Source: Salvator merianae (taxonomy: Eukaryota > Chordata > Lepidosauria > Squamata > Teiidae). From it: a stretch of DNA of 64,000 bases. A program made the translations under genes and the position numbers. The stretch is from assembly GCA_003586115.2 (NCBI GenBank), contig QVOM02000023.1:9193583-9257582 (forward strand). Direction: 5' to 3'. Numbering within the stretch: position 1 is the stretch's first letter; every line of letters starts with the position of its first letter. This document shows positions 13,331 to 26,820 of this stretch, in pieces. The notes below the pieces were generated by a model that was given only the letters and a program-made list of their open reading frames with translations, had not been told where the DNA came from and searched no databases.

Positions 13331-13829
13331 GAGAAGAATTCTCGCAAGTGATATTGAGTCTGTAAGGAAGGGCTGTGAATTACTTATCTTCAGGTCCTTT
13401 CAGTGGAACAAGTGGAACAATCGCTTATTCAATGCAAATAAATACTTCAAGTTAAATCATTGGATAAACTGTGAGATATCTGAAAATAGGAAAAATCACA
13501 ACCCTGCCTGAATCCAACAGGACAGCAGACATGGTGGCATCATCCACACCGGATCCACATCCAAAGTATTCACACTAGTGAAGACAACACAAAGTTGAGC
13601 TCATTCTGTAAACAAGTCTCAGCTCTATACACCCAGTTGTAAACTTTGCAAAAAATAAAATGAAGTTAGAGCACAAGGACAACCAACTCTGCCTCTTGCC
13701 CCTGATAAGTCCAACATAAGGTAGCTGAAGCATCACTGACTAGGAAGCAATTGGATTTTTGTACCTCTATCCAGGCATTAATTACACAAGTGAAAACCCA
13801 ATCTAAGAGCAAGGAGCTCCTAGAATAGA

Positions 13830-13912
13830 AATTGGGAGCCCTCTAGGTGTTACTGGATTCAACCAGCATGGTAAATGGTCATGGATGGCATAAGTTGTAG
13901 ACCAAAACCTAT
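13830..13912. repeat. decayed copy of palindromic short element
   Basis: Contains CTAGGTGTTACTGGATTCAA, then CCAGCATGGTAAATGGTCAT and GATGGCATAAGTTGTAG. These match the theme of a short inverted-repeat element (ACTACAACTCCCATCAT and its complement) also seen at 35755-35870 and 56860-56965. Confidence 0.5.
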
Positions 13913-16769
13913 AGTCTCACTGATTTCTTACCTTATACCAAATGAAGCATTCAAAAATTTAAAGTCTTTACTTGACTCCCCCAAAAAACCAGAAATGGCA
14001 CAGTTTTCCCTTGACAACAAAATCCCAGGAGCTAAGAAAGCCAATACAGGGAAGAACTTGATCTGGATTGCCTCCTGGGCACTGAATACTGCAAGAGCTC
14101 AGATGGATCTACCACCAGAGGTGCTAGAAACCAATCCAGGTCTCAGCACCATGACCTGGTCTTTGTCAGCTGTAGGCCAATTTTATCTTGAGACCTTTAT
14201 CCAGGGCCTTGAGTCACAACTTCCCTCTTGCAACCTTCATGTCAGTACTAGATGCCAATGCAAGAAATATCTTGGAGAAGAGGAGAAAAAATGCTGTGAT
14301 CCAAACACAAGGCCCATCCTTTTGAGACCATCTGTCCTTCAGAACAGAAGAAGCCACGAAGCATAGCATCTGGAAGCATAAAGTCCCAGGCATCCTTGGA
14401 GTAAGGTACTCCCTTGAATTTTCCAGTGGTGTCAAATTCTGCTCTCTGCATTTGCAAAACAGGATAAAAACAAAACCACCACGGCTTGGGCTATGGGTCT
14501 TACCAAAAATCTCCCTTGAGCTGAGCTGGGAAAGGAAGCCAGGGAAGCAGTTCCCAACTGATGACATGAGATCCATATAATGAAAGCCCGGGTGGTAACT
14601 GTGTTATTGACTTCTGTACCATCCACAGAATACCTGGCTTCTTAGAATGTAGTGCACCAGCTCAGGTTTTACTTGCGCTGTCCTAGAGGAAGGGGCTGCC
14701 TCTTTGCTTTCAACAGGCTTAGGATGTTTAAATTGTAGCAATAATCCAAAAATGTATATTAATCAAAATGGCTCCTCCCACAATTTCCTCAAGGAGAGGC
14801 AACATGAAACCTGTCAGCCGCCATTTCTATAAGCCAAGCGTCTTTATCAGGAGATCTTTGTGTCCCAACAAGGCCTGTGATCTCCCAGGGTCCTTTTCTT
14901 CCACAGCTGGCACATCCAAACCGAAAAGATTTGAATGGATAGATGGGCTTAGGGTGGTGCAGTTAAGAAGCTCAATCGGCACCTCCAATTGTGAGTTCCG
15001 AGAGCCCACTGTAGTTTATTTCAATGTGTGAGGCTTCCTCTTTATCAAACGGATCCCTGACCTACAATTATATAATAGGGAACGGAAATAGAACAAAAAG
15101 CATTGCTAACTGAATGGTTGTTAAAGCGATTACAGCACAAAAATGAACAGTTGCTAAACCATAGTTACTTGTAACAAGGGAGCAATTTTTGTGGGCATTA
15201 CTTACAGCTGACTTTTATCCAAATTCAAAATGGTTTTTAAAGCACAGCGAAAACATCTTGACCAGAAAGGGCCATAAAAACACTGGTTTGGCTAATTACA
15301 CGCTTTGAACCCATTCTACCATACTTCTGTAAAAATACAGAGCCTCTCCTTTATTGTGGAGAGGGTAGCACTTTATTATTTATAAAAACTGTACTAGCAC
15401 TGATTGCCTTCGATTCTGTTAGCAGCAGTTGCCTTCAGCATTCTGATACCATAGGTCCTATTTAGAGACAGAACACAGCTAGAGTTAAATCAAAAACTTT
15501 CTGAGGTATCAATGCTGCCCTTGTGGGCCATTGGAAGTTAACACATTTGGACAGTACTAGGGATACTCAAATATCACTTACACAGCAATATACTAATTAT
15601 GGACAGAGACATACAATAAATGGCCAGTGTTTCCAACATGGTGGCACTGAAGATCTGGAAAGAATCACACAGGGCCCAGTCAGGTATCTTAAATCTGCAG
15701 CTGATATGTTGCCACATTTGCCACACTAGGAAATCTATCTCTGGGTATTTAACAATCAAGAGTGATTCAGCCCTCAGATTAGCTTGTTTTGCAAAGGATG
15801 ATTACAAAAGGCCTAGATGGTTTTCATAGCAGAAAGGATTTCTAGGAATTAGTGTGAAAATAGTATAAACCTTCATATAAAAAAAACAAAGCACCCACAG
15901 AATTTCACAGCAATTCTTCCAATGTCTTTTCATGTTCTGATATGCCAAATGCCATAGAAACCCAAGGCCAAATACCAGGAATGAGCATTGGAGTCTGGCA
16001 GCTCTAGATAAAAAAAAAAAAACATTATTGCAGATTTTCTTATTACCACGAGAGGCTCATCACAACGTTATGATGTACTGTCCTATATGCGCTTCAACCA
16101 CTAAGCTTAATGAGTCATATTAAGGTTATAATATAGACTTTAATTAGGATTTTTTTTTTTTTGCTTTTATAGATATTAAAGTTAACCCTTAAAAATTATT
16201 TCCATGTTCTGTTCTATTAGATAAACAAATACACATAAGAAAAGCAAAAGTTCCTTCCTGTGCACCTGAATTGTTAATTTACAAAAAACTCCAAGAATGA
16301 CGAGGGCTAATAAAAGATTCCAGATGTAATTCGCCAGGAACTTCCTAAATTCTTTGTTTGGTTGCACTCCTGGAATGAAATCCTTGCCATGCATATCTCA
16401 GAGAGCAAAACTAACAGAATGTCAACAAAGCTGCAGTTATCTGCCTCAAGGCTCCTGCATGAAAGGGGTCTTGCAGAAGCAAGTTCAAAAAAAGGTACTA
16501 ACCACCGTGGAGGCTGGAGCACAGACAAGAATGGCAAATACGATATTACGATTTATTTTTCTCTCCGTATACTGTGATAGAAGCACAAAAGATCTCACAC
16601 TCACCGTCACGCATTAGGTAATTAATATTCAAAGAAAGTCTCTAACATGAAGTTTAAAAATCATAAAAGGAAAAAAGGAGGGGGAGAGGGAGAGAAGAGT
16701 TACCAATGTTCTGGAAGCTTCTCTAGACCTTTCAATCAATTTTATTTATATGCAAAACCAAGAGAAACT

Positions 16770-16805
16770 CAGAAAACATACACGCACACGCACGCACGCA
16801 CAAAG
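16770..16805. repeat. (CA)/(CGCA) microsatellite
   Basis: Imperfect run of CA and CGCA units inside PBX3 intron 2. No function is suggested. Confidence 0.7.
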
Positions 16806-16839
16806 CTCCTCCTGATGCTAAAGCTCTCAATTTACTGAC

Positions 16840-16945
16840 AGGCAAATGGCTTCATGCTGCCACTTAATCTCATTTCTTGCATAATGCCCTCTAATTAGCA
16901 TATCAAAGTGAATTAATACTTCTAGGGCATTAGCAATGGGAAAAA
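16840..16945. promoter_or_regulatory. candidate conserved non-coding element
   Basis: Repeat-free block with CTTAATCTCATTTCTTGCAT, CTCTAATTAGCATATC and GTGAATTAATAC, a cluster of TAATTA-type homeodomain cores and an octamer-like site. Texture only; conservation was not measured. Confidence 0.33.
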
Positions 16946-19900
16946 AATCTGCTCCAGGCTTCACAATAGCAGTTAAGCAAGAGCCAAGAAATCCTCAAAA
17001 AACACCCCTAACCACTTTGCATTGCAAAACTGTACCATTTATTTATTCTCTCTTCCTCTAAACACTTTTACCGCACACTGTTTTACTACTGTTCAAACAA
17101 AATGATAATTGCCAAAAGTTACTAGCATCTACAAGGGCCCTCCTTGAATCTTAATTCAGATTGCATGGGAAGATCTGGAGATGGATAGTTCCATTTCATG
17201 ATATCTGCTAACACATAAAAAAACCCTACTCCTGGCTTTAAAAGGGGTGGGGGTTTGCTTCTGTATACCTGCACGTAGAAAATGCTGAAAAAATGCCCAT
17301 GAAAAGCTAACCAGTTGTTAGTTTGCATTAGACGAGTTATATAGGTCAATGGATAAAATAAGAAATTACAACCCTGAAAGAAGCATCTCCACCTCATCTC
17401 CCTGGAACAAACTCCTGTTATCTCCTATGTCAGAGTTCAATCACACTGCTGTTCAGGTGAACATTCATTTTTGGAAGAGACTAGAGCAAGTTCAAAAGTC
17501 AGCTAAGGTGCAACTTTAGGAGCGGTGACAGACCTTAGTTTCTGCTTGGCAGCATTTCTGTTCCTTATCCAACTGTGGTAGCAAGGCACCTTCCAGAAGG
17601 CACTGGATTAAATCCCATTCTCAGGAAGATGGCAATTATTTTCAGAGGACCAGACTCTCACAACCTGCACTGCTACAAGCTGCAGTGGGCCAGTTAATCA
17701 TTAAATATTGCTACTGCTAGAGTGAAGGGCCCCCTTACTTATCTTGCAATATATGCACTTAAAAAAAAATCACAAGAACACACAATATTCAGCCAAGAAC
17801 AGAAGAGAGTCACAACCAGAGTTTTGCTATATATCTGTTTTCCAGGAGCTGAAGCAATGAGAATGAACTTCTAAAAAAATACCAAAACAACACACTCTTT
17901 CACTCTCTGCTTTAATACTGTCCAACTGACAAATACACAGAGCCCTGTCAGATAAAGGAAAGAAAAAACAGAGCATTCCCTCCATATGCAATGCTCTTGT
18001 TTGATTATGTTGTAGAGATAAGAGTGTGGAAGACTTGTGATGTCCAGTTGAAAAGAATAATTTATCAATTTGGTTGATTAAGTACCCCCTGCCTTTTAAA
18101 AACAAAACAACAAAAATTAAGGAAGTAGGAGCTGTAAGCACCAAAATAAATTTAAATTTACATTAGCTGATAACATATGCTATTCTGTCCTAAAAGCCAC
18201 ATATTGAAGAGAAATGCTAATGCAATGAAAGGTCAACATGATGGGGGGAAAGCAAAAAAGAGCATCAGGCATTTTTTAAAAATCAGAATTAGTACTTTGA
18301 TAAGCAAACACCAACATGACTGATAAAAGAGTATACTATATACTATAATATTTACATGCCAATTTATTTTTTAAAACTACATTTATTAAATTAATGATAA
18401 ATGTGGGAGGGGAGGATAAGAGAACTCTCTATGTCAGATTGTTAGTATACAACCCAATTAATCATTCTTCTTTATCTTGAAATATATCTTCTGCAAAGCT
18501 CAAAACATACTGGTCAAAGAAGCCACCAAAAATCCATCAGGCTTACAACTGCGTGCTGTATAAAAGCAAAGCATTTCACAACTTTGAAGTATTGGCGGTA
18601 TTACTGAATACCGTGCATGTGTATATACAGTGTACACACACTCTCACACACTGTTTCCAATAGATGTTTTCTAATCAGTTGCCTTTCTGAACTAAATAAT
18701 AGTCATGCAACATGAAAATGGACATTTTTCATTGAAAGCTGTAGTAACTGAGCTGACACATCTATTAAAACCTCTACAGCAAGGCCTGACCCATATGTAC
18801 TAACCTGTACCTCAAAGGAACACTAATAACATTTATTTATTTGATGCAAAAGAGATCCAGGTAAAAACACACTTCACAGAAAAATACTGGATGGCAGCTT
18901 ACAATCAGCTAAAACATTTCAAAATATGCATGGGTACCCCAGTGTTAAGCAGCAAATTAAAGCTTCTTTTCATGGAGGGGACACAGAAATTCAGTTAGTA
19001 TTGATAAGCGGGCCTGGTTATATCTTCTAAGTTAAAGGAAAGAAAAAAGTGGCAAGAGAGAAGATATCTTTCTAATCAAATTGAAGTTAATTTGATGCTC
19101 CAATACACCAAGGTCCTCTGGCAAAAATGCTCTGCATTAACAGGTCTTTAATAATTAACTATTGAAAGCACCGGTAGGGGGAACTTTATAAATTATATAA
19201 AACTAATAATAATAATAACAGCAATAGTTTAAAAAAAAAACAACCATTGAAATGAATTAAGCAATTGAGATGATTATGGAAATGGAAAAATACACCTTTA
19301 AAATTGCTAAGAAGAACTGCTGCATGGATTATATCTGAGCTTACTCACAGAGAGCTGAGCTGGGTAGAGACAGAATCATATTCATTTTATTCTGTATGGA
19401 TTACTAGTGAAAAGCAACTGGTACTAGTGCATTTTCTTTTCCTTTCGGCCCTAACAGAATAATTTAGTGTCAACAAAAGTCTTGGGGGAGGGGAGAGAGA
19501 ATTGCAATCTTTATCCTAAAGCAAAGTTTAGAAAATAATAATCACCTTTAAAACTCCCTAAACCTATCCATTCTCCTATTAACGTTTAACATAGAATTCA
19601 ACAATCGAGCCTTCAATTTGAATATTATTCTATGTGTCTTCTTCGTTGTATCATTCTTTAGCTACAAAATAAATGGCAGATTACAAACCCTAAAAATCTC
19701 AGATTAATGTACTGGAAGCAGGACAATTATTTTCAAATCTTCCAGTAGGAAGGGAGCATGAAAACCTCACTAGCCTTAGAGCTGAATGACTTGGACGCGT
19801 ACCAGTCACAAGTATCAAGAGCTGGACCCTGGACATCCATGTGCCACTCCACCGCCAAGCAATAATGGAACATGTTAGCTGCAGAGTGATGTTACCCTGC

Positions 19901-20149
19901 GACTTATGAGGGCAGCAGTAAAACTGTTCCTGAACATGTGGGAGCAGCAAGAAACGGTTTCATTCCAAATGCGTCGCTGAGTTGTTTACACTGAGCAGGG
20001 AAACAATTCTTGTGGCTTCTCCAAATGAAAGTCTGCACGAGGACACTTAGATATTAACAATTCCTTCTTCCAACTTTTAAAAAAATACATAAATAAACGA
20101 GCAAACCAGATCTCCTCCCCAGCCCCCATTACAGACACCTCCTGCAGCC

Positions 20150-20340
20150 AAGAAGTTCATTATGTTTTATGATCTTCCCAAGTCAGACCTGCTTATAAGC
20201 TTCACAAAAGCCACAAATCTGGTGAAGTATCATGTATGCCATTAGGAGTTACTAGTGAATCAATGTAATTTAGGGTTGTAGTGGCATTAAATTAGGATTT
20301 GGTTGGCAGCTGTCATATTTTACTCTTGAAAGGAAACACA
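20150..20340. promoter_or_regulatory. candidate conserved non-coding element
   Basis: Repeat-free block with GTGAATCAATGTAATTTAGG, GGCATTAAATTAGGATTTGG and GGCAGCTGTCATATTTTAC, combining homeodomain cores with a reverse TALE half-site (CTGTCA). It resembles a developmental enhancer in PBX3 intron 2. Confidence 0.35.
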
Positions 20341-21105
20341 CCGTTCTTTTTCCTCACATAGGCACGCACATATTTACATGTAAAAGTTTTGACCACATTA
20401 TTCATTTAGTTCACAGTTCAAATCATTATCATTCTACTCAAAACTGAATTGCTAATCCAACTTTTTGCAGGGTGGGGCCTCATATGCATTCTTCTAACGC
20501 ATATCATTATATTAGAAAAATATAAATACATGTACCTCAGGCTAGAGACAGAAGTGATCAGACTATGCACTTATTAATCAAGAAAAGGCAGCAAAACAAA
20601 ATAGACAAATTAACATAACCGTGCAGAAGGAAGCAGTGTGGAGGATGTGGAAAGGTGAACAGAAATCTGCAACAGAACTACCTATATATAATGTCAAAAC
20701 TTTGAGCAATATTCAAAACCAAGGTGCTCAGATTACTAGGAAAACTATAATACAATAGAGGACTAAATCCTGCCTTCTAAAATGATTCATTTTCTCCCAC
20801 AGTACCAACTTAAGAAATCCACTTCTTTGAAAGACTCATTGCCTTGAACTGCTTCTAGAAATAAAAACACAGATAGCAACATCAGACATGTATGATAATT
20901 TAGGGTTGTCTTTTATGTTGCCTGCTCTCCCCCCCCCAAAAAAAATAGGAAAAAGAAAATAGCTCTTTTTAAAAAAACAAAAAAGCACCATTACCAAATT
21001 AGATATGGGGGTAAATCACTTATTTTTAATATAAGTTCAACCAGTGGAAGGTAAACATTTCAAAAGATCATGTAGGGATGGAATTTAGCTTCCATATCTA
21101 GAGAC

Positions 21106-21108
<3 letters not shown>

Positions 21109-21139
<31 letters not shown>
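21109..21139. repeat. (AT)n microsatellite
   Basis: About fifteen uninterrupted AT units in PBX3 intron 2, followed by AATATTATATTT. Confidence 0.95.
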
Positions 21140-21145
<6 letters not shown>

Positions 21146-22379
21146 TATTTGGGCCTACTAAATTCTGTACAGGATATACCAAACCAAAAAGACAAATTTG
21201 ATTCTGTGGTTTATGGTCAAACTTATCATTAGCTGTATGAAACTTTAGTCATCTGGAAACTTTACTTTCAGAAGCATTGTCACTACATATTGCTTTCATC
21301 TGAATTCCCGGGCCTATTCCCATCAAAATTTCTCTGTGCCCTCCCTTTCCTTACTTCCAGCATTGTTTCTCCATTATTTTCCTTCAAATACATAGATGGT
21401 TTATCACAGTTACCTTCATTATGGAAACTCGTGTATTTTTGTGGAGCAAAACAAATAGGAAAAGACTACCCAACAAGTTACAACTGGAGTTATTTATTAG
21501 GATCAAACTGTCTAAGACTAGAAGCAATATAGAGCAGAGACTGTCCTTCTTGCAAAGACTCCAGCCTGAAGTCTGAACACAATTCATAACTTGAGTGTAA
21601 AATATTTTTTTTAAAAAAGTGACCAAAAGACACACAGATTTTTCCACACAGAACAAATAAGGATAAGGAAGGAAAGGACATGGGGGGGGGGAATTGCTTC
21701 CCTCACTTCCACTTGCAATAATTTTCTTTCTCACTTCTCTTGCTAATGGGTACTCAGCCATTTCATGTCAGATGGGTAATTCGGACAAAGGGCTGCCCCT
21801 TGAAGCACTTGGAGCGATGGAAGACAGATACGCATTTGCTCCAGCTTGCTGAACTAAGAAAACCCATGCAGATTGCCAAACCTGTGCTTTGTTATGCTTC
21901 CACTCTTTCACAGAAAAAGGTAACTCAGAAGCAACAAGACAACATTTGAACCACAATGGCTCATCCAATGCACCAAAGTAGACTCAGTTACCATTTCTCT
22001 ATTGGAGTCACAGCCCTTGTGAAAACCACAGAAAGCATTACCACACCCCTGACAGGGAACCTCTGCCTTCCAGAGTCTTTCTGGACTCACCTTTTAAACT
22101 GAACTATACCTCTCTTTCAAATAGCCAAGACCCAAGCTGCCCACCGAGAAAATACTACAGAGACCTGCTGCTGGTTAAGTGAAATTTGCTTGCTGCAAGC
22201 CATCAAAAACAATCAGATCTGAAACTGCCCAAGACCAAAAAAGTTCAGGAATATACACAAATGCAAAGCAAAATATGGCGAGGGGACTACACTAGTTAGG
22301 TGAGAGGTGTGATGGAGGAATCATTCTTCTGTTGTGGTGTATTGCAAAATCATGAAATATACAATCAATCTTCATAGAC

Positions 22380-22640
22380 AGCGCGGTCAGCAATACACTC
22401 AATGCTCAGCTGACAGCTGACAGCTTGAAGGCAGAATATGGACTTTCAGGAAAGTCTTCAAACATCAAGCAGCACGCTGAATTAGAGCTGCTGCCGAAGA
22501 TTTATGGTTGAAATGCATTTATCCAGTTACATAAATATCACTGCTTCCCTTTCTCCCATTTATTAGTAATCAGTAATTAGTCTGAGGGGTGCAATTAAAG
22601 GTCATGGATACAGACACCTTCTAGTACCAGGCAGAAAATG
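22380..22640. promoter_or_regulatory. candidate conserved element with doubled TGACAG
   Basis: The block opens with two TGACAG hexamers seven bases apart (22411-22416 and 22418-22423), the MEIS/PREP core, and closes with CCATTTATTAGTAATCAGTA and ATTAGTC. It is free of recognisable repeats and lies 1.4 kb downstream of PBX3 exon 2 in the direction of transcription. Occupancy by TALE factors is an inference from the motif. Confidence 0.4.
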
Positions 22641-23976
22641 CCTAACTTTTCTCCTCTCGGTTTCAAATGCAATAAAAAATGGTCTACAAGTAAGTTCTCT
22701 TTCTCTTCCCTCCCACCCACCCATGTAATTTAATTCAGCGCTTAGTTTGCCCATGAAGTCCTACAGTTATAACGACTCCATTTTTTAAAAAAAAAAAGTT
22801 TATCAGCTTCTTCAGAGCAGAATTCTTAGAGTATTTAAGGAGAAGGCTACTGCAGAAAATTGATTGTAGTGAACCTTTTGCTTTTTAAAGTTTTTGACTG
22901 GATGTTCGAACACTTCTGTTTGACTCCTACACCCAAGCCAAAAGACTTCTTTACATAGACCAACGGGCGCAAAATTGGCCAGGTTCTTGGATGCGCCATG
23001 CCGTTGACCAAAGTTTGCAAAGGTCGCAAGAAAAACAGCAAGCCGTTGAAGGTGGCAAATGACCCAGACACAATTTCTGAACGTTGGCTTGCAAATGTAA
23101 GATAGAACATCTTTGTGGGCTGATTTCTGCATGTTGCTTAAAAGTTGTTTATACGAAGCAGATCCGGTTTCGAAGCAAAAAATGCTTTCCATCTCTCACA
23201 CTTTTTTCAGTGTACAAACACAGCATTTTGTGCCTTCCCCACAACCCAAGCTATTTTGTGAGCCTGGGACCTGCCAGGACCCTTCTTGGATTAGACATTT
23301 TGTTTCTGACACTTTGCCCCCATTTACAGAGGCTGATTACCTCGTGGAAAGAATCCACAGACAAAAACTGTACATTCTCACATTATTCCAGAAATCCCCG
23401 CAAAGATGTGCTTTAAGCACACCCAAGAAGCATTCCAAGAGCATTTCAGAACTGCTGGATTAAAGACAAAAGCAAAACACGGGCGATGAATTATTCTTAA
23501 GCACGTCCCTTCAGCTACACGCATCTTGGCAACTGTGGAGACCAGACAAGGCAAAAGTACCCGCGAAAGTTGCTGCCTGCAACCGAAGGGTCATTGGCTC
23601 TAGCTGGCATTCCCCGTCTCTTGCATTGCTTCTTTAAGAAGCAAGCCCTCAAAGGAAGGCAAAGGAGGGGGAGCAAGAAAGCAAGTCGGGGTCCTCGCTC
23701 GCACTTTCCCCGGCTGCAGCCAGAGGTACGGGATTTACCCTGCACGGGTGACACACAGCCCTTGGCAGGCATTTGGTAGCAAGATTATGAATTGTCAAAA
23801 AAAAAAAAGAGTCCGTCTTGATCATGTACCGTCTTCCCCTGCCTCCCACCAAAGATCAGAAACAGACAAGGAGGCGATGATCAAAGATGGCTGCAGCTCC
23901 TACAGCAGCTTTCCTAGAGCTCGCCGAGAGAAGTATATTGCAATGTATACCTATTGGTGGTGGGGGGGGGGGCTTA

Positions 23977-25451
<1,475 letters not shown>

Positions 25452-25648
25452 TTTGCTTGCGCCTCATCCAAGCTCTGGTCCGTGATGGTCATGATCTGGT
25501 GGAGGATGTCTCCAATGTCTTGCTTGCGGCCGTCGCCGTCGGCCCCTTCGTGTCCGTGGGGAGGAGGCAGAGCCATGCCCCCCTGCACCGAGTGGCCGGC
25601 CAGGTTCACGCCGGCGAGCGTCTGCAACATCCTGGACTGATCGTCCAT
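25452..25648 (-). CDS. PBX3: PBX3 coding exon 1 (residues 1-65 plus two bases of codon 66)
   Basis: PBX3 is a PBC-class TALE homeodomain transcription factor that works in the nucleus with HOX and MEIS/PREP partners. This exon encodes the N-terminus, beginning MDDQSRMLQTLAGVNLAGHS, followed by a Gly/His/Asp-rich linker and the start of the PBC-A region (RKQDIGDILHQIMTITDQSL), which in this family contacts MEIS/PREP. The match to vertebrate PBX3 is near-identical by eye; the GADGDGRKQDIGDIL stretch and the preceding PPPHGHEG favour PBX3 over PBX1, PBX2 and PBX4. The start codon has G at -3 and G at +4. The exon ends inside a Lys codon (AA|gt), and the next exon supplies the third base, giving AQAKKHALNC across the join. 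The donor is GTTGGT, which is weak. The gene is transcribed away from MAPKAP1. Confidence 0.96.
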
Positions 25649-25830
25649 GCCGCCCTCCTACCGCAGCCCAATCAATGCGCTTGGCGAGGCGGCGGCGGCG
25701 GCAGCAGCGGCGGCGGCAGAAGCAGGAGAGAACGGCACGCCGCCGGAGCCCGGAGGAGGAGAAGGAGGAGGAGGAGGAGGAAGAGGAGGGGGAAGCGAGA
25801 AGCCCTTCGCGATCAGAAGGTGGTTTTGTG
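25649..25830 (-). promoter_or_regulatory. PBX3: PBX3 5' leader with GCC and TCC triplet tracts
   Basis: Immediately upstream of the PBX3 start codon lies a GC-rich leader holding two triplet tracts. On the plus strand they read as GGC/CAG-type at 25687-25717 and GGA-type at 25752-25791. On the transcript they would be a GCC/CTG-rich tract and a TCC-rich pyrimidine tract. The transcription start is not determinable by eye, so the outer boundary is approximate. Confidence 0.55.
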
Positions 25831-25849
25831 CTTGGAAGTGCGGTGGGGG

Positions 25850-26820
25850 GGCAGAGAAAATGCAAGGAAATCTCTGGTTCTTGCAACAATCTCAGTTCCT
25901 GCTCTAGAGAGCAAAGGGGGGGGGCAAAAATAATAATAAAATAAAATAAAATAGAGTGTCTGATTTGGACCAGATCTTCGTGGGTTATTCCATACTCTCT
26001 TCCGCTATCCAAACCAGTAAATCTCTTCCTTCGTTAGTTACAATCTTCTTTCATCGTGATATTTCTGCCTCGGATCAACGGCCTTGGTCGGTAACGTGCC
26101 TTTCCTTTCTTTACGGGCAGATCTTCACCCAAAGCTTTTATTATTTCCTGGGGAGGGGAGGGAGGGAAAGGTGGGGGGGAGAAAAGTTAGTTGCTTGTGT
26201 CTTTTTCTAACTTGTCCGTGTTTTGTTTTCCCCTCCTCTGCAAACCCTTTCCTTGGAAACAAAAAGGAAGCGGGGAAAAGGCAAAGCGAGATAAAAGTTG
26301 CATTCAAATCCTTACAAAGTTACAAGTTGGATGAACGGTGGCGGATAAAAAAATAGTAATAGTAACAAGTCAAGGACGTACAACACCCAGCGCCAAATTG
26401 TAACATTAAAAAAGCAAAAAGTAGCCCAGAAGACACAGCCGGTGGGAGAGAAGAATGATTGTCCTTTCCCCGTCGGAATCAAAGGAGGAAGAGAGAAAAA
26501 AAGCATAACAAATGATCCCAAAGTCTGTCTTGTCTGTTCATCGGGTAGGTAAAATAAGCAGCCAAAAAGTTTGAACTTCTGCAAAAGAGGGGGTCGTTGG
26601 TGTTTGCTCGTTTGTCACCAAAGTTTTTTTTAAAAAATATACATTAAAAAAAAAAATAAAAAAATTAATTACCCCCCTCTCTGCAAAGCAATGTGCAAAA
26701 ATATCAGCCAGCTGGAATTTATGAGCCCAGCAGCTCCGTGACTGTGTGTGTTTTATGTTGTTTGATGGCCGCTTTGGTGAGCGATTGACAAGCTGCCAAC
26801 GCCAGTCACTCACCCTACAG
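25850..26820 (-). promoter_or_regulatory. PBX3: PBX3 proximal promoter region
   Basis: Upstream of the PBX3 leader there is no recognisable TATA box or repeat. The region alternates A- and T-rich runs with CTC-rich stretches. A GATTGACA octamer at 26783-26790, the PBX half of the classic TGATTGACAG site, lies about 1.1 kb upstream of the start codon. The transcription start cannot be fixed from sequence alone. Confidence 0.4.

Noticed and set aside
13875..14366. 163-codon plus-strand open frame in PBX3 intron 2
   Set aside because: No recognisable protein similarity, no promoter or splice context, and its left end lies in a decayed repeat.
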